DNA of 19,914 nucleotides from Hirschia sp964351655 (GTDB lineage Bacteria > Pseudomonadota > Alphaproteobacteria > Caulobacterales > Hyphomonadaceae), in the NCBI GenBank assembly GCA_964351655.1, contig CAYGPD010000050.1, positions 1 to 19,914 of the forward strand. The letters run 5' to 3'. The stretch's first letter is position 1, and every line of letters starts with the position of its first letter. Position numbers and translations under genes: made by a program. The notes below the pieces were generated by a model. The model was not told the origin of the DNA and ran no database searches. It saw only the letters and a list, made by a program, of their open reading frames with translations. Positions 6,909 to 14,606 of this stretch are shown here, piece after piece.

Positions 6909-8975
6909 TCGGATACTTAATAAAGCATCATCAAAATCGTTGGCGGATATATTGGATGAATCCAAATATCTACCAACAGATTTAGGTGTAGAGGTAGGAG
7001 TGGGCGGAGAAGTTAGAATGGAGCTGCCTGCTTGAATGATACGCTTCGTTGCGGTTGCAGGCTGGGGGCCTTTAAGCGCTTCTAGAATTTCAGATATCCA
7101 GCTATTTCGCACGTTGTCATAAGCTTCAAACGATGCTGCAAAGTCCCAGCTACACCATGACATTTGAGCGTCTTCTGCTTCTTGTCTTACAAATTTTGTC
7201 CATGTGACGCGTTGGTCTATAGGAATACCGCCAAAGACACCGAACTCTCCCATGAAGACAGGGATATTATGCTTTTTACCGTATGCCGCAGCAGAGGCGA
7301 TATCGTCGCGCACTTTGGCCTTTTGTTTATCTTCACCAAATGTGAGCGGACCCGCAGGGCAGTGTGCAGTAGATTCGGCTGCAAATGAGGCGAGCTGGTG
7401 TGTAAAGCAATAAGGTTCGTAATAGTGGAATGAGGCAATGATTTTGTCATCAATAGGCGGAGTGCCTGCAAGGAGTCCATCGATCCCACCATATAGCCCT
7501 GTTGCGAGAACTATCCATCGATCAGGGTTGTCATCTCGGATAATTTTAACGATATCAGAATTGAGCTTGTCGATTATGGATGGCGTCGCGTTGTTGCTAC
7601 CTTCATTGAATATCTCAAAAATAAGTTTTTCTGAGCGTGTCGCATAGTGTGTTGAGAGTTGCTTCCATATTTCTTTAACACGCTCTAAATGCGCTGCTGG
7701 GTTTTCGTTGAATTCAGTGTAGTGGTGAATATCCAGTACCACTGTTAGCCCCTGCGCGAGAGCGTAATCTACGACATGATCTACTCGATTAAAAAACGAT
7801 GGGTCTATCGTATAAGGGAAGGTGTTGCTTGCATGCGCTGACCATTTTACAGGAATACGAACAGCATCAAAATTTTTGTCTGCTATCGTATCTAAATGGG
7901 CATCTTCGATAGTATAGCCCCAATCCCCCTCATTATCGGATTCCAACGCGTTCCCCAAATTCATACAACTGTCGAGTACGACCTTATCTGTTGGGTCATT
8001 TGCTTGTATGACGCAGCTGTTTGCAATTCCATCATTGTCTGTGTCTTGCATACTGCGTCCAGAAGCGTGGTAGTGATCAGGTGCGCAAAGGGGGAGATTA
8101 TGGGTGCCGTCAAATCCCCAGTTTTGTACTGGGGCATTCGCATGGACACGGCATACATTTAGTCCTGATCGTCCGTCAGTATCTTGGAGCCCCCAACCAT
8201 CTGCTTCGTAATATTGAGGTGAGCAATATGGAGCCCCTGTTGGTGTATGTATGCCATATGCATGGACGGGTGCTGATGCTGTAATCTTACAGGAATTGGG
8301 GCCATCGTGTTTGTCAGTATCTTCCCAGCCCCAACCATCAGCTTCATATGTTTCAGGACTGCAGTTTGGAACTAAATAATCAGCATTTATCCCCCAAAGG
8401 TGCGTAGGTGGTAGGTTGACCTTGGTTGTTATGCAGTCGTTTGGGCCATCAACACCGTCTGTATCTTCTTGAGCCCATTTGGTGCCTGCTAAGTCAGATG
8501 TGTGAGGACTGCAATAGGGCGTCGCTGTGGTTTCGTTTACGCCCCAATGATGTGGGAATTGAGCGGGCTTTGGCGGTGCGATTACACAGGCATTTTTAAT
8601 ACCGTCTTTATTCGTGTCATCAATGCCCCAACCATCACCGCTTTCATCCTTGGTCGTAGGTAAGCAGATCGGGTCTCCTTGTGACGTATACCCGTAGCGA
8701 TCTTGCACGCGGCAAGTGTCTGGTTTTCCATCACCATCAACATCCTGTTGTGACCAAGCCTGCCCCTGCTTTGCGATTAAAGTTGGTGAGCAGAGAGGAA
8801 AGTTGTCTTGAGACACTCCATAAGCTGGCTGCACAGGAACTTCAGATTTGGGAGCTGCATTTGCAGCGAAGGAAAGGGTCGAAGAAAGAGCAGCGAACGC
8901 AACTCCTTTAGCAACAGCACAAAAAAGGCGTTTGGTTCTGGATTTAGGAAGAAGGCGTGGAGCGTGTTTCAACAT
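6837..8975 (-). CDS. Secreted GH5 endoglucanase-like enzyme with six N-terminal Cys/Asp-rich repeats
   Basis: The 712-residue product is a retaining glycoside hydrolase of family 5, probably a beta-1,4-glucanase (cellulase). Residues 1-about 40 are a signal peptide: Arg/Lys-rich start, hydrophobic core, cleavage after FAANA. Six repeats of 40-50 residues follow (about 51-329). The GH5 barrel runs from about 335 to 640: CMNLGNALE at its start, FDAVRIPVKW, the strand VVLDIHHY, the acid/base E458 in FEIFNEG, SFHYYEP, and the nucleophile E577 in VFMGEFG. A Ser/Thr/Pro-rich linker and a tail of about 40 residues without visible domain end the protein. I chose ATG 8975 because the signal peptide fits it; an ATG at 9032 and a TTG at 9038 are upstream in frame, and none has a good ribosome site. 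The last 72 bases overlap rsmB tail to tail. Confidence 0.9.
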   Translation of the reverse strand: MLKHAPRLLPKSRTKRLFCAVAKGVAFAALSSTLSFAANAAPKSEVPVQPAYGVSQDNFPLCSPTLIAKQGQAWSQQDVDGDGKPDTCRVQDRYGYTSQGDPICLPTTKDESGDGWGIDDTNKDGIKNACVIAPPKPAQFPHHWGVNETTATPYCSPHTSDLAGTKWAQEDTDGVDGPNDCITTKVNLPPTHLWGINADYLVPNCSPETYEADGWGWEDTDKHDGPNSCKITASAPVHAYGIHTPTGAPYCSPQYYEADGWGLQDTDGRSGLNVCRVHANAPVQNWGFDGTHNLPLCAPDHYHASGRSMQDTDNDGIANSCVIQANDPTDKVVLDSCMNLGNALESDNEGDWGYTIEDAHLDTIADKNFDAVRIPVKWSAHASNTFPYTIDPSFFNRVDHVVDYALAQGLTVVLDIHHYTEFNENPAAHLERVKEIWKQLSTHYATRSEKLIFEIFNEGSNNATPSIIDKLNSDIVKIIRDDNPDRWIVLATGLYGGIDGLLAGTPPIDDKIIASFHYYEPYCFTHQLASFAAESTAHCPAGPLTFGEDKQKAKVRDDIASAAAYGKKHNIPVFMGEFGVFGGIPIDQRVTWTKFVRQEAEDAQMSWCSWDFAASFEAYDNVRNSWISEILEALKGPQPATATKRIIQAGSSILTSPPTPTSTPKSVGRYLDSSNISANDFDDALLSIRSAFAAHQRHEESVRSSGTRRQAN
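7989..8825 (-). repeat. Six tandem protein repeats in the GH5 enzyme (CBM10-like, with calcium-loop-like segment)
   Basis: Each unit follows the pattern [W/Y]-G, about 6-8 residues, P-x-C-x-P, about 8-12 residues, often G-W-G, then D-x-[DN]-x-x-x-G-x-x-x-C. Examples are DVDGDGKPDTC, DTNKDGIKNAC, DTDGVDGPNDC, DTDKHDGPNSC, DTDGRSGLNVC and DTDNDGIANSC. The W-G...P-x-C...GWGWED...SC spacing recalls CBM10 cellulose-binding modules. The Asp-rich end resembles thrombospondin-3 or dockerin calcium loops. All six keep two cysteines, which suggests one disulfide per unit. The repeats have drifted in DNA sequence, so they are old and not a recent amplification. Confidence 0.8.
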
Positions 8976-9234
8976 GAAATTCAAAATGATCGGAGGATTA
9001 TTGAGTGGCGAATGGTTAATATAATTAATCATTAGCAATAACTTGAAGATATGTCGCCTTAATCATGTTTAAGTTCTTGATGACAGCTAAGGGAGTTGAA
9101 AATAAGTCTCAATTATGATTTGCAAATGGGTGATTTGCGACTGTTGTTTCGTGTCGGAATATGAAAAACTACCTTTGTTCAATTTGCGTAAGTGTTGGTG
9201 ATTTTTCCATTTGATTGCATTGGGAGATTTGTTC
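8976..9234. other. Divergent intergenic region between GH5 gene and membrane protein gene
   Basis: These 259 bases separate two divergently transcribed genes and must carry both promoters. The stretch is AT-rich, especially 9010-9035. I see no convincing -35/-10 pair, no terminator hairpin and no RNA gene. Open frames on the minus strand here (9087-9419) are low-complexity Lys/Asn/Pro-rich and antisense to the next gene, so I do not call them. Confidence 0.5.
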
Positions 9235-9705
9235 TTGTTTTCGGATATTCCGCCTAATAATGCCCCGTTGCCAGATATGATAAAACTCAGGAATGGTTGG
9301 ATTTTTAGCATTTTGATGACGGGCTTGAATGTGTTCTTTGTTCTAGTTTCCCTTGGTTTCATTATAGCAGGAAAAGGCATATTGGCTTTTTTTGCTATTT
9401 TTGTCTTTTTGCCGGGCATTTGGTTTGGGATAGAGCATATCCGTACTGGAGGCTCTTATGTTTTGCTAGAAACCGATCAGTTTACGCGGGGCGTATATGG
9501 CGCTGTAAAAACGTGGAAGTGGTCTGAAGTATCATCTTTTAGAGCTGAAACGCTCAAGGGCCAGCAAGGAGTCTGGTGCCGTCAAGATAGCGGCGATACG
9601 GGAGACGGAATTCTTATCGAAACAGGGACTCGAGATCCAGAAGAATTAGCTGAATTACTAAATAGGTTTCGGCAACGCGCAATCGGTGAACGCTTTACGT
9701 TGTAA
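9235..9705 (+). CDS. Hypothetical two-helix membrane protein with soluble beta-rich C-terminus (PH-like?)
   Basis: The protein (156 residues from TTG 9235) has two adjacent hydrophobic helices, about 20-40 (IFSILMTGLNVFFVLVSLGF) and 44-63, then a soluble part with alternating strands: YVLLETDQFTRGVYG, TWKWSEVSSFRAE and a final helix (DPEELAELLNRFRQRA). Two helices followed by such a strand pattern occur in bacterial PH-like (YdbT/bPH-type) membrane proteins; that relation is only suggested. Function is unknown. The start is uncertain. TTG 9235 has GGGAG at 9222-9226 with 8 bases of spacing, and I prefer it. TTG 9211 is further upstream without a site. The first ATG is at 9277 and would begin just before the membrane segment. 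The stop lies 2 bases before the ribosome site of the next gene, so the two are likely one transcript with coupled translation. Confidence 0.75.
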   Translation: MFSDIPPNNAPLPDMIKLRNGWIFSILMTGLNVFFVLVSLGFIIAGKGILAFFAIFVFLPGIWFGIEHIRTGGSYVLLETDQFTRGVYGAVKTWKWSEVSSFRAETLKGQQGVWCRQDSGDTGDGILIETGTRDPEELAELLNRFRQRAIGERFTL

Positions 9706-9707
9706 TT

Positions 9708-9713
9708 GGAGGA
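9708..9713 (+). promoter_or_regulatory. Ribosome binding site favouring a TTG start
   Basis: GGAGGA begins 2 bases after the upstream stop codon (9703-9705). It sits 7 bases before TTG 9721 but 16 bases before the first ATG (9730), so it argues for initiation at TTG 9721 in the PLP-enzyme gene. Confidence 0.65.
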
Positions 9714-9720
9714 ATGCGTT

Positions 9721-10683
9721 TTGGTTTCAATGCAATCACATGAAATAGTCTCAGCCAAAGATATTCGTGAAGCCGCAATACGCATAAAGCCCTATGTGCT
9801 TCAAACTCCTGTTATAGTGTCTGCAAAACTAAATGACATTCTAGGAGTGGACACTTACTTTAAGTGCGAGAATTTTCAAAACGTTGGTGCTTTCAAAGCA
9901 CGTGGAGCCCACAATGCTGTTTTTGCGTTAAGTGAGGCAGAAGCTGCGAAAGGCGTGGTGGCGCATTCTTCAGGAAATCACGCGGCAGCGCTGTGTTTAG
10001 CGGCTGTAAATAAAGGAATTTCAGCAAAAATCGTAATGCCACACAATTCGTCACGTGTGAAAATTGAGGCTGTAAAGCAGTTAGGTGGAGAGATTACTTT
10101 CTGTGATCCTACGATAACCGCGCGTGAAGCTGGGGTCGACGAGATTGTGCAGCAGACTGGTGCTGTGCTGGTACATCCCTATAATGATAAACAAGTTATA
10201 GCTGGGCAAGGAACGGTCGCACTTGAGTTTTTAAGTGAATATCCTGATCTTGATGCGCTTCTAGCACCGATTGGCGGTGGAGGCTTGCTATCAGGGTGTT
10301 CTGTCATAGCTAAAAATATAAAGCCTGATATCTTTGTATGTGGTGTTGAGCCTGAGCAAGCTAATGATGCAGCACGTTCATGGAAATGTAGAGAAATGCA
10401 AGTCAATGCTACTGTTGATACAGTAGCTGATGGACTGCGTGGACAGTTAGGGCAAATGGCATTTCAAATATTTAGTCAGACATTGGACGATGTGATTGAG
10501 GTGTCTGAAGGTGAGATAATTGAAGCGATGCGCTTGATATGGACTGAATTAAAGATTGTAATAGAACCCAGTAGTGCTGTTGCGGTTGCAGGGCTAATCA
10601 ATCACCGTTCACGTATTCGAGGTGATAAGATTGGCATTGTCATCAGTGGTGGCAATGTTGATCTCGATGACTTGCCATGGTGA
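9721..10683 (+). CDS. PLP-dependent serine/threonine dehydratase, serine racemase / hydroxyaspartate ammonia-lyase type
   Basis: This 320-residue fold-type II PLP enzyme removes ammonia from a beta-hydroxy amino acid (Ser, Thr or threo-3-hydroxyaspartate) or racemises serine. K59 in NVGAFKARGA forms the PLP Schiff base. SSGNH at 83-87 holds the phosphate-side loop and the serine (S84) that acts as second acid/base in serine racemase. GGGGLL at 185-190 binds the PLP phosphate. GVEPEQANDA (208-217) keeps the E-x3-A-x-D metal site (E210, A214, D216) of serine racemase. ISGGNVDLDDL ends the core. There is no C-terminal ACT domain, unlike biosynthetic IlvA, so an isoleucine-pathway role is unlikely. 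TTG 9721 is chosen from the ribosome site; ATG 9730 is the alternative. The TGA stop directly abuts the convergent beta-hydroxylase gene. Substrate is not decided by sequence. Confidence 0.87.
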   Translation: MVSMQSHEIVSAKDIREAAIRIKPYVLQTPVIVSAKLNDILGVDTYFKCENFQNVGAFKARGAHNAVFALSEAEAAKGVVAHSSGNHAAALCLAAVNKGISAKIVMPHNSSRVKIEAVKQLGGEITFCDPTITAREAGVDEIVQQTGAVLVHPYNDKQVIAGQGTVALEFLSEYPDLDALLAPIGGGGLLSGCSVIAKNIKPDIFVCGVEPEQANDAARSWKCREMQVNATVDTVADGLRGQLGQMAFQIFSQTLDDVIEVSEGEIIEAMRLIWTELKIVIEPSSAVAVAGLINHRSRIRGDKIGIVISGGNVDLDDLPW

Positions 10684-11862
10684 TTAAGAGGTTGGGACGT
10701 GATCTTCATATTCTGAGATGGCTGTGAATGTTTTGGTTATGAGATCACGCTCTATTTGAGAGAGTTCAGGTCTCCAAATTTCAAATAGGAGCACAACGCG
10801 CGTTTCCGTTCCCTTATTCCAAGCTTCGTGCTCAATGCTATCGTCAAAAATAAGTAGCTTTCCTTCTTCCCACTCTACGTGTTTGTTACCGACTCTAAAA
10901 CCGCAGCCATCTGGGACTATGAGAGGTAGGTGACAGATTAATCGTGTGTTCAGCATACCGTGGTGAGGGGGGATATGGGCACCAGGTTTAAGTACAGAGA
11001 ATAGCACAGAAGGTGTTTGTTTCGGTAAGAAGTCCATCGGTATTTGAGACAATGCTTGCATTGTCGTAGGGCATTTATTTGCCATTTCCTCTTGAATTTC
11101 ACCGTTTTTCCAAAGGTAGCACGCACTCCAGTCAGGGTTGTTGACGAGTGTGTTATCTCTGAGGATTACGTCTGAATCCTTGGCTTGAACATAGGGAGTA
11201 AGGTTTTGTTGATCACGCAGAACAACAAGAAGTTCATTTCGAATAGCGTCGGTTTGAGATTCTATCTTAGATACCCAATCAAATTCTTGTGAGTCGAAGA
11301 TTGGACGCTGAGGAAGTTCTGGAAAGTGGTATCGCGTAGGCTGTTGAAAATATGGTTTCGATCGACCTAGCAATATATCCAAGGAGTTCGCAAAACGAGG
11401 TGCAGTTTGTAAGAGCGCGGTATGAGGAGGGAGGTGAGAGAGAAGGGCTCGCTCGTAATGATCATTTTGCTCTTCAATTAGCTTAAAAGCTTTCATGAAG
11501 GCAGGACGAATATCTTCAGGAATATCGCCGGGCGGCGGAGCATTTTTTAATGCTGCTTTGTAAAATGAGGTAGCGTCTCGCAGTTTGTTTTGGGATTCGA
11601 GTATTTCGCCTTTAGCTAAGAGAGCACGCATATGTGTAGGAGACTGCTTTAAGGCAGTTTCAAATGCGCTAAGTGCATTGGTTTTATCTCCTAGCTTCGA
11701 GCATGCCTGTCCAAGGGCGACCCAAACATCTGGATGGGTGAAACCTTTTTTAATAGCTGTTTCCAAATTTTGTCGCGCAGAGATAGCGTTATTGGAACGT
11801 AGTTGATGAACGCCTAATTGTGCGAATTCTTGACTTGTTTGCGGTAAGCGAGATTGTTGCAT
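10684..11862 (-). CDS. TPR protein with aspartyl/asparaginyl beta-hydroxylase domain
   Basis: The 392-residue protein joins about three tetratricopeptide repeats (roughly 9-110; e.g. VWVALGQACSKLGDKTNAL) to an Fe(II)/2-oxoglutarate dioxygenase of the aspartyl/asparaginyl beta-hydroxylase (AspH/LpxO) family (about 180-370). The iron ligands are visible as H300 in PHHGMLNTR and H345 in DSIEHEAW. LLIFDDS lies before the second His, and R355 in TETRVVLLFEIWRPEL should bind 2-oxoglutarate. The family hydroxylates Asp/Asn side chains in proteins or, in LpxO, the lipid A acyl chain. The TPR part points to a protein substrate or partner (inference). No signal peptide is seen, so it is probably cytoplasmic. 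ATG 11862 is preceded by GGAAGA at 6 bases. The frame extends to 11931, but that part lacks a ribosome site and lies in the guaA leader. It is divergent from guaA and ends base-to-base with the dehydratase gene. Confidence 0.88.
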   Translation of the reverse strand: MQQSRLPQTSQEFAQLGVHQLRSNNAISARQNLETAIKKGFTHPDVWVALGQACSKLGDKTNALSAFETALKQSPTHMRALLAKGEILESQNKLRDATSFYKAALKNAPPPGDIPEDIRPAFMKAFKLIEEQNDHYERALLSHLPPHTALLQTAPRFANSLDILLGRSKPYFQQPTRYHFPELPQRPIFDSQEFDWVSKIESQTDAIRNELLVVLRDQQNLTPYVQAKDSDVILRDNTLVNNPDWSACYLWKNGEIQEEMANKCPTTMQALSQIPMDFLPKQTPSVLFSVLKPGAHIPPHHGMLNTRLICHLPLIVPDGCGFRVGNKHVEWEEGKLLIFDDSIEHEAWNKGTETRVVLLFEIWRPELSQIERDLITKTFTAISEYEDHVPTS

Positions 11863-11959
11863 AGGGATTCTTCCAAAAAATCTTGAAAAATCACTAAAGC
11901 GCAAAATCAATAAGTTGAATAGGCTGGGCAAAAGGGCAAAGTCGCGCTATGGGCTTGCC

Positions 11960-13537
11960 ATGAAAGATATGCACGATTCCCATCACGAAAAAGCGCTCAT
12001 CATCGACTTTGGTAGTCAGGTGACGCAACTCATCGCCCGCCGTCTTCGCGAAATCGGCGTGTATTGTGAAATTCACCCTTACAACAAAGCGAATGCTGAC
12101 TTCATTAAGGCATATGATCCCAAAGCGATCATTCTGTCTGGAAGTCCATCAAGTGTACCCAAAGCAGGTAGTCCACGCGCAGATGGCTTCGTTTTTGAGG
12201 CAGGTGTTCCGGTTCTCGGGATTTGTTATGGTCAGCAGATCATGATGGAACAATTAGGCGGAAAAGTTGAGAGCGGGCATCATGCAGAATTTGGCCGAGC
12301 GCATATATCTCTGAAAGCTCAGTCTCAACTGTTTAAAGGCATGTTCGGTGAGGGTGATGATCAGACTGAAGAAGTTTGGATGTCACATGGAGATCGTGTA
12401 ACAGCAATAGCGAGCGGTTTTGAAATTATTGCGGTTTCAGAAAATGCACCTTTGGCGGTCGTAGCCGATGAGAGCCGACATTTCTACGGAACACAATTTC
12501 ATCCAGAAGTCGTTCACACACCACGCGGCGCGCAAATGTTAAAGAACTTTGTGCACGACATTGCTGGTATGAAGGGTGACTGGACTATGGCTGCGTTTCG
12601 CGAAGAAGCGGTAAAAGCCATTCGTGAGCAGGTTGGCGACGGCAAAGTAATTTGCGGCCTTTCCGGTGGTGTTGATTCTTCCGTAGCAGCAGTACTGCTC
12701 CATGAAGCTATTGGTGAGCAACTTACGTGCGTCTTTGTTGACACTGGATTGATGCGTTACGGCGAAGCTGACGAAGTGGTTACCTTGTTTAAGGATCACT
12801 ACAACATTCCTCTCGTTCACGTTGATGCGGGAGATATTTTCTTTCAAGGTTTGGACGGTGTATCTGACCCTGAGAAAAAGCGTAAATTTATTGGCGGTGC
12901 ATTTATCGATATCTTTGAAGCTGAAGCCAAAAAAGTTGGTGGTGCAGATTTCTTGGCGCAGGGCACACTTTATCCAGATGTGATTGAGAGTGTATCTTTT
13001 GATGGAAGCAATGCAGTCACTATCAAATCTCACCACAATGTGGGTGGCTTGCCAGCTCGTATGAAAATGAAGCTGGTGGAGCCGTTACGTGAACTGTTTA
13101 AAGATGAAGTCCGCGAGCTTGGCCGTGAGCTTGGTCTGCCTGAGGCATTTGTGGGGCGTCACCCTTTCCCAGGCCCTGGGCTTGCTATTCGTATACCGGG
13201 GGAAGTCACACGTGAGCGCGTGAAAGTGCTTCAAAAAGCGGATGCAATTTATCTTGATGAAATTCGTAAAGCGGGATTATACGATAAGATTTGGCAGGCA
13301 TTTGCTGTGCTTCTTCCCGTTCAAACTGTGGGTGTGATGGGTGACGAGCGTACATATGATAATGTGCTGGCGCTTCGAGCCGTTAATTCAACAGATGGAA
13401 TGACAGCCGATTATTACCCATATGATCATGGCTTTCTTGGTCGGTGCGCTACACGTATTATCAATGAAGTTCGCGGGGTAAACCGTGTTGTGTATGATAT
13501 TACTTCAAAACCACCAGGCACGATTGAGTGGGAATAG
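11960..13537 (+). CDS. guaA: GMP synthase (glutamine-hydrolysing) GuaA
   Basis: GuaA amidates XMP to GMP using ATP and glutamine, the step after GuaB. From ATG 11960 the protein has 525 residues, the same as E. coli GuaA. The class I glutamine amidotransferase domain (about 10-200) has its nucleophile C89 in GICYGQQ and the partners H181 and E183 in FHPEVV. The ATP pyrophosphatase domain starts at about 207 with CGLSGGVDSSVAA (232-244). The C-terminal dimerisation domain ends with the typical KPPGTIEWE. ATG 11969 is an equally possible start, and an upstream TTG at 11915 is not credible because the first residues would not match the family. No strong Shine-Dalgarno sequence is present. About 97 bases separate it from the divergent TPR-hydroxylase gene, a region that must hold both promoters. 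Confidence 0.97.
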   Translation: MKDMHDSHHEKALIIDFGSQVTQLIARRLREIGVYCEIHPYNKANADFIKAYDPKAIILSGSPSSVPKAGSPRADGFVFEAGVPVLGICYGQQIMMEQLGGKVESGHHAEFGRAHISLKAQSQLFKGMFGEGDDQTEEVWMSHGDRVTAIASGFEIIAVSENAPLAVVADESRHFYGTQFHPEVVHTPRGAQMLKNFVHDIAGMKGDWTMAAFREEAVKAIREQVGDGKVICGLSGGVDSSVAAVLLHEAIGEQLTCVFVDTGLMRYGEADEVVTLFKDHYNIPLVHVDAGDIFFQGLDGVSDPEKKRKFIGGAFIDIFEAEAKKVGGADFLAQGTLYPDVIESVSFDGSNAVTIKSHHNVGGLPARMKMKLVEPLRELFKDEVRELGRELGLPEAFVGRHPFPGPGLAIRIPGEVTRERVKVLQKADAIYLDEIRKAGLYDKIWQAFAVLLPVQTVGVMGDERTYDNVLALRAVNSTDGMTADYYPYDHGFLGRCATRIINEVRGVNRVVYDITSKPPGTIEWE

Positions 13538-13631
13538 ACGAAGTTAGTTTGCGCTTTTCCTAGCTTTGGGTACTCTGTGAAACGAGTCTTTTATTGATGC
13601 TGTGCGGAAGAGCAGGGATGAGAAAAAGCCT

Positions 13632-14606
13632 ATGACCATTCTTGTAACTGGCGCTGCTGGATTTATTGGATTTCACACGTGCAAAGCGCTGTTGGCACGT
13701 GGTAACACAGTTGTAGGTGTTGATAATATCAATGACTACTATGACCGTGGATTAAAAGCTGCGCGTATGGATGAACTCAAAAATGATGCGGGTTTTGAGT
13801 TTAACAACAGTGATATAGTAGATAATGCAGCTTTGGACGCATTGGTTGCTAGTAAAAATATTCGTTCCATACTTCATTTAGCGGCGCAAGCAGGTGTACG
13901 ATATTCCATCGATAATCCCAAGGTATATGCTGACTCGAATTTAAATGGGTATTTCAATATACTAGAGGCTGCACGTCACCATAGTATTGAAAACGTTGTG
14001 TATGCTTCATCATCATCTGTATATGGAGGGAATACTAAATTACCTTTTTCAGAAACAGATATGACGGATACCCCGGTATCTTTTTATGGTGCGACTAAGA
14101 AATCAAATGAATTAATGGCGCATTCTTATGCACATTTATACGGTATCTCATTAACAGGATTACGGTTCTTTACTGTGTATGGTGAGTGGGGCCGACCTGA
14201 TATGGCATATTGGATATTTGCTGAAAAATTGCTTCGTGGCGACACAGTGCAAATTTTTAATAATGGTGAGATGAGCCGTGATTTTACCTACATTTCTGAT
14301 ATTGTTCAGGGAATTCTAGCAGCTTTGGATAAGCCAGCTTCTAGACTTGGATTGAAAGTTCCACACCGTGTTTATAATCTGGGGAATGATCAACCTGAAA
14401 AATTGATGGATCTTGTTACCACAATTGAAAAAGCATTTGGTAAAGAGCTCGTAAAAGAGTTTCATCCCATGCAAATGGGGGATGTAGAACGCACGTGGGC
14501 GGACATATCTCGTGCTAAATCTGAGTTGGGTTACGCTCCTAAAACTTCGCTTGAAGAAGGTATCACGAAGTTTGCAGATTGGTTTAAAATCTGGAAGAAG
14601 AGCTAG
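13632..14606 (+). CDS. NAD-dependent sugar epimerase, UDP-glucuronate 4-epimerase type
   Basis: The 324-residue protein is an extended short-chain dehydrogenase acting on a nucleotide sugar. The N-terminal Rossmann motif is VTGAAGFIG (5-13), and DNINDYYD follows strand 2. The catalytic triad is YASSSSVYGG (Ser about 128) plus Y152-x3-K156 in FYGATKKSN. The stretches AHLYGISLTGLRFFTVYG and WGRPDMA are characteristic of CapI/LpsL-type UDP-glucuronate 4-epimerases, which make UDP-galacturonate for capsule, LPS or other envelope sugars. The product is cytoplasmic. I chose ATG 13632; a GTG at 13602 is in frame, but its extra residues are charged and precede the first strand. A GAG-type ribosome site lies at 13620-13622. 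It follows guaA by 94 bases and may be cotranscribed. Its TAG stop overlaps the stop of parE. Confidence 0.88.
   Translation: MTILVTGAAGFIGFHTCKALLARGNTVVGVDNINDYYDRGLKAARMDELKNDAGFEFNNSDIVDNAALDALVASKNIRSILHLAAQAGVRYSIDNPKVYADSNLNGYFNILEAARHHSIENVVYASSSSVYGGNTKLPFSETDMTDTPVSFYGATKKSNELMAHSYAHLYGISLTGLRFFTVYGEWGRPDMAYWIFAEKLLRGDTVQIFNNGEMSRDFTYISDIVQGILAALDKPASRLGLKVPHRVYNLGNDQPEKLMDLVTTIEKAFGKELVKEFHPMQMGDVERTWADISRAKSELGYAPKTSLEEGITKFADWFKIWKKS

Noticed and set aside
9087..9419. 110-codon minus-strand frame upstream of the membrane protein
   Set aside because: Lys/Asn/Pro-rich low-complexity sequence antisense to hydrophobic codons, with no ribosome site; more likely chance than a gene.
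12539..13036. 165-codon minus-strand frame opposite guaA
   Set aside because: Lies wholly opposite the conserved PP-loop region of GuaA; the sequence has no domain pattern.
13538..13631. Possible terminator between guaA and the epimerase gene (ACTC...GAGTCTTTT)
   Set aside because: Only a 4-bp stem; too weak to call.
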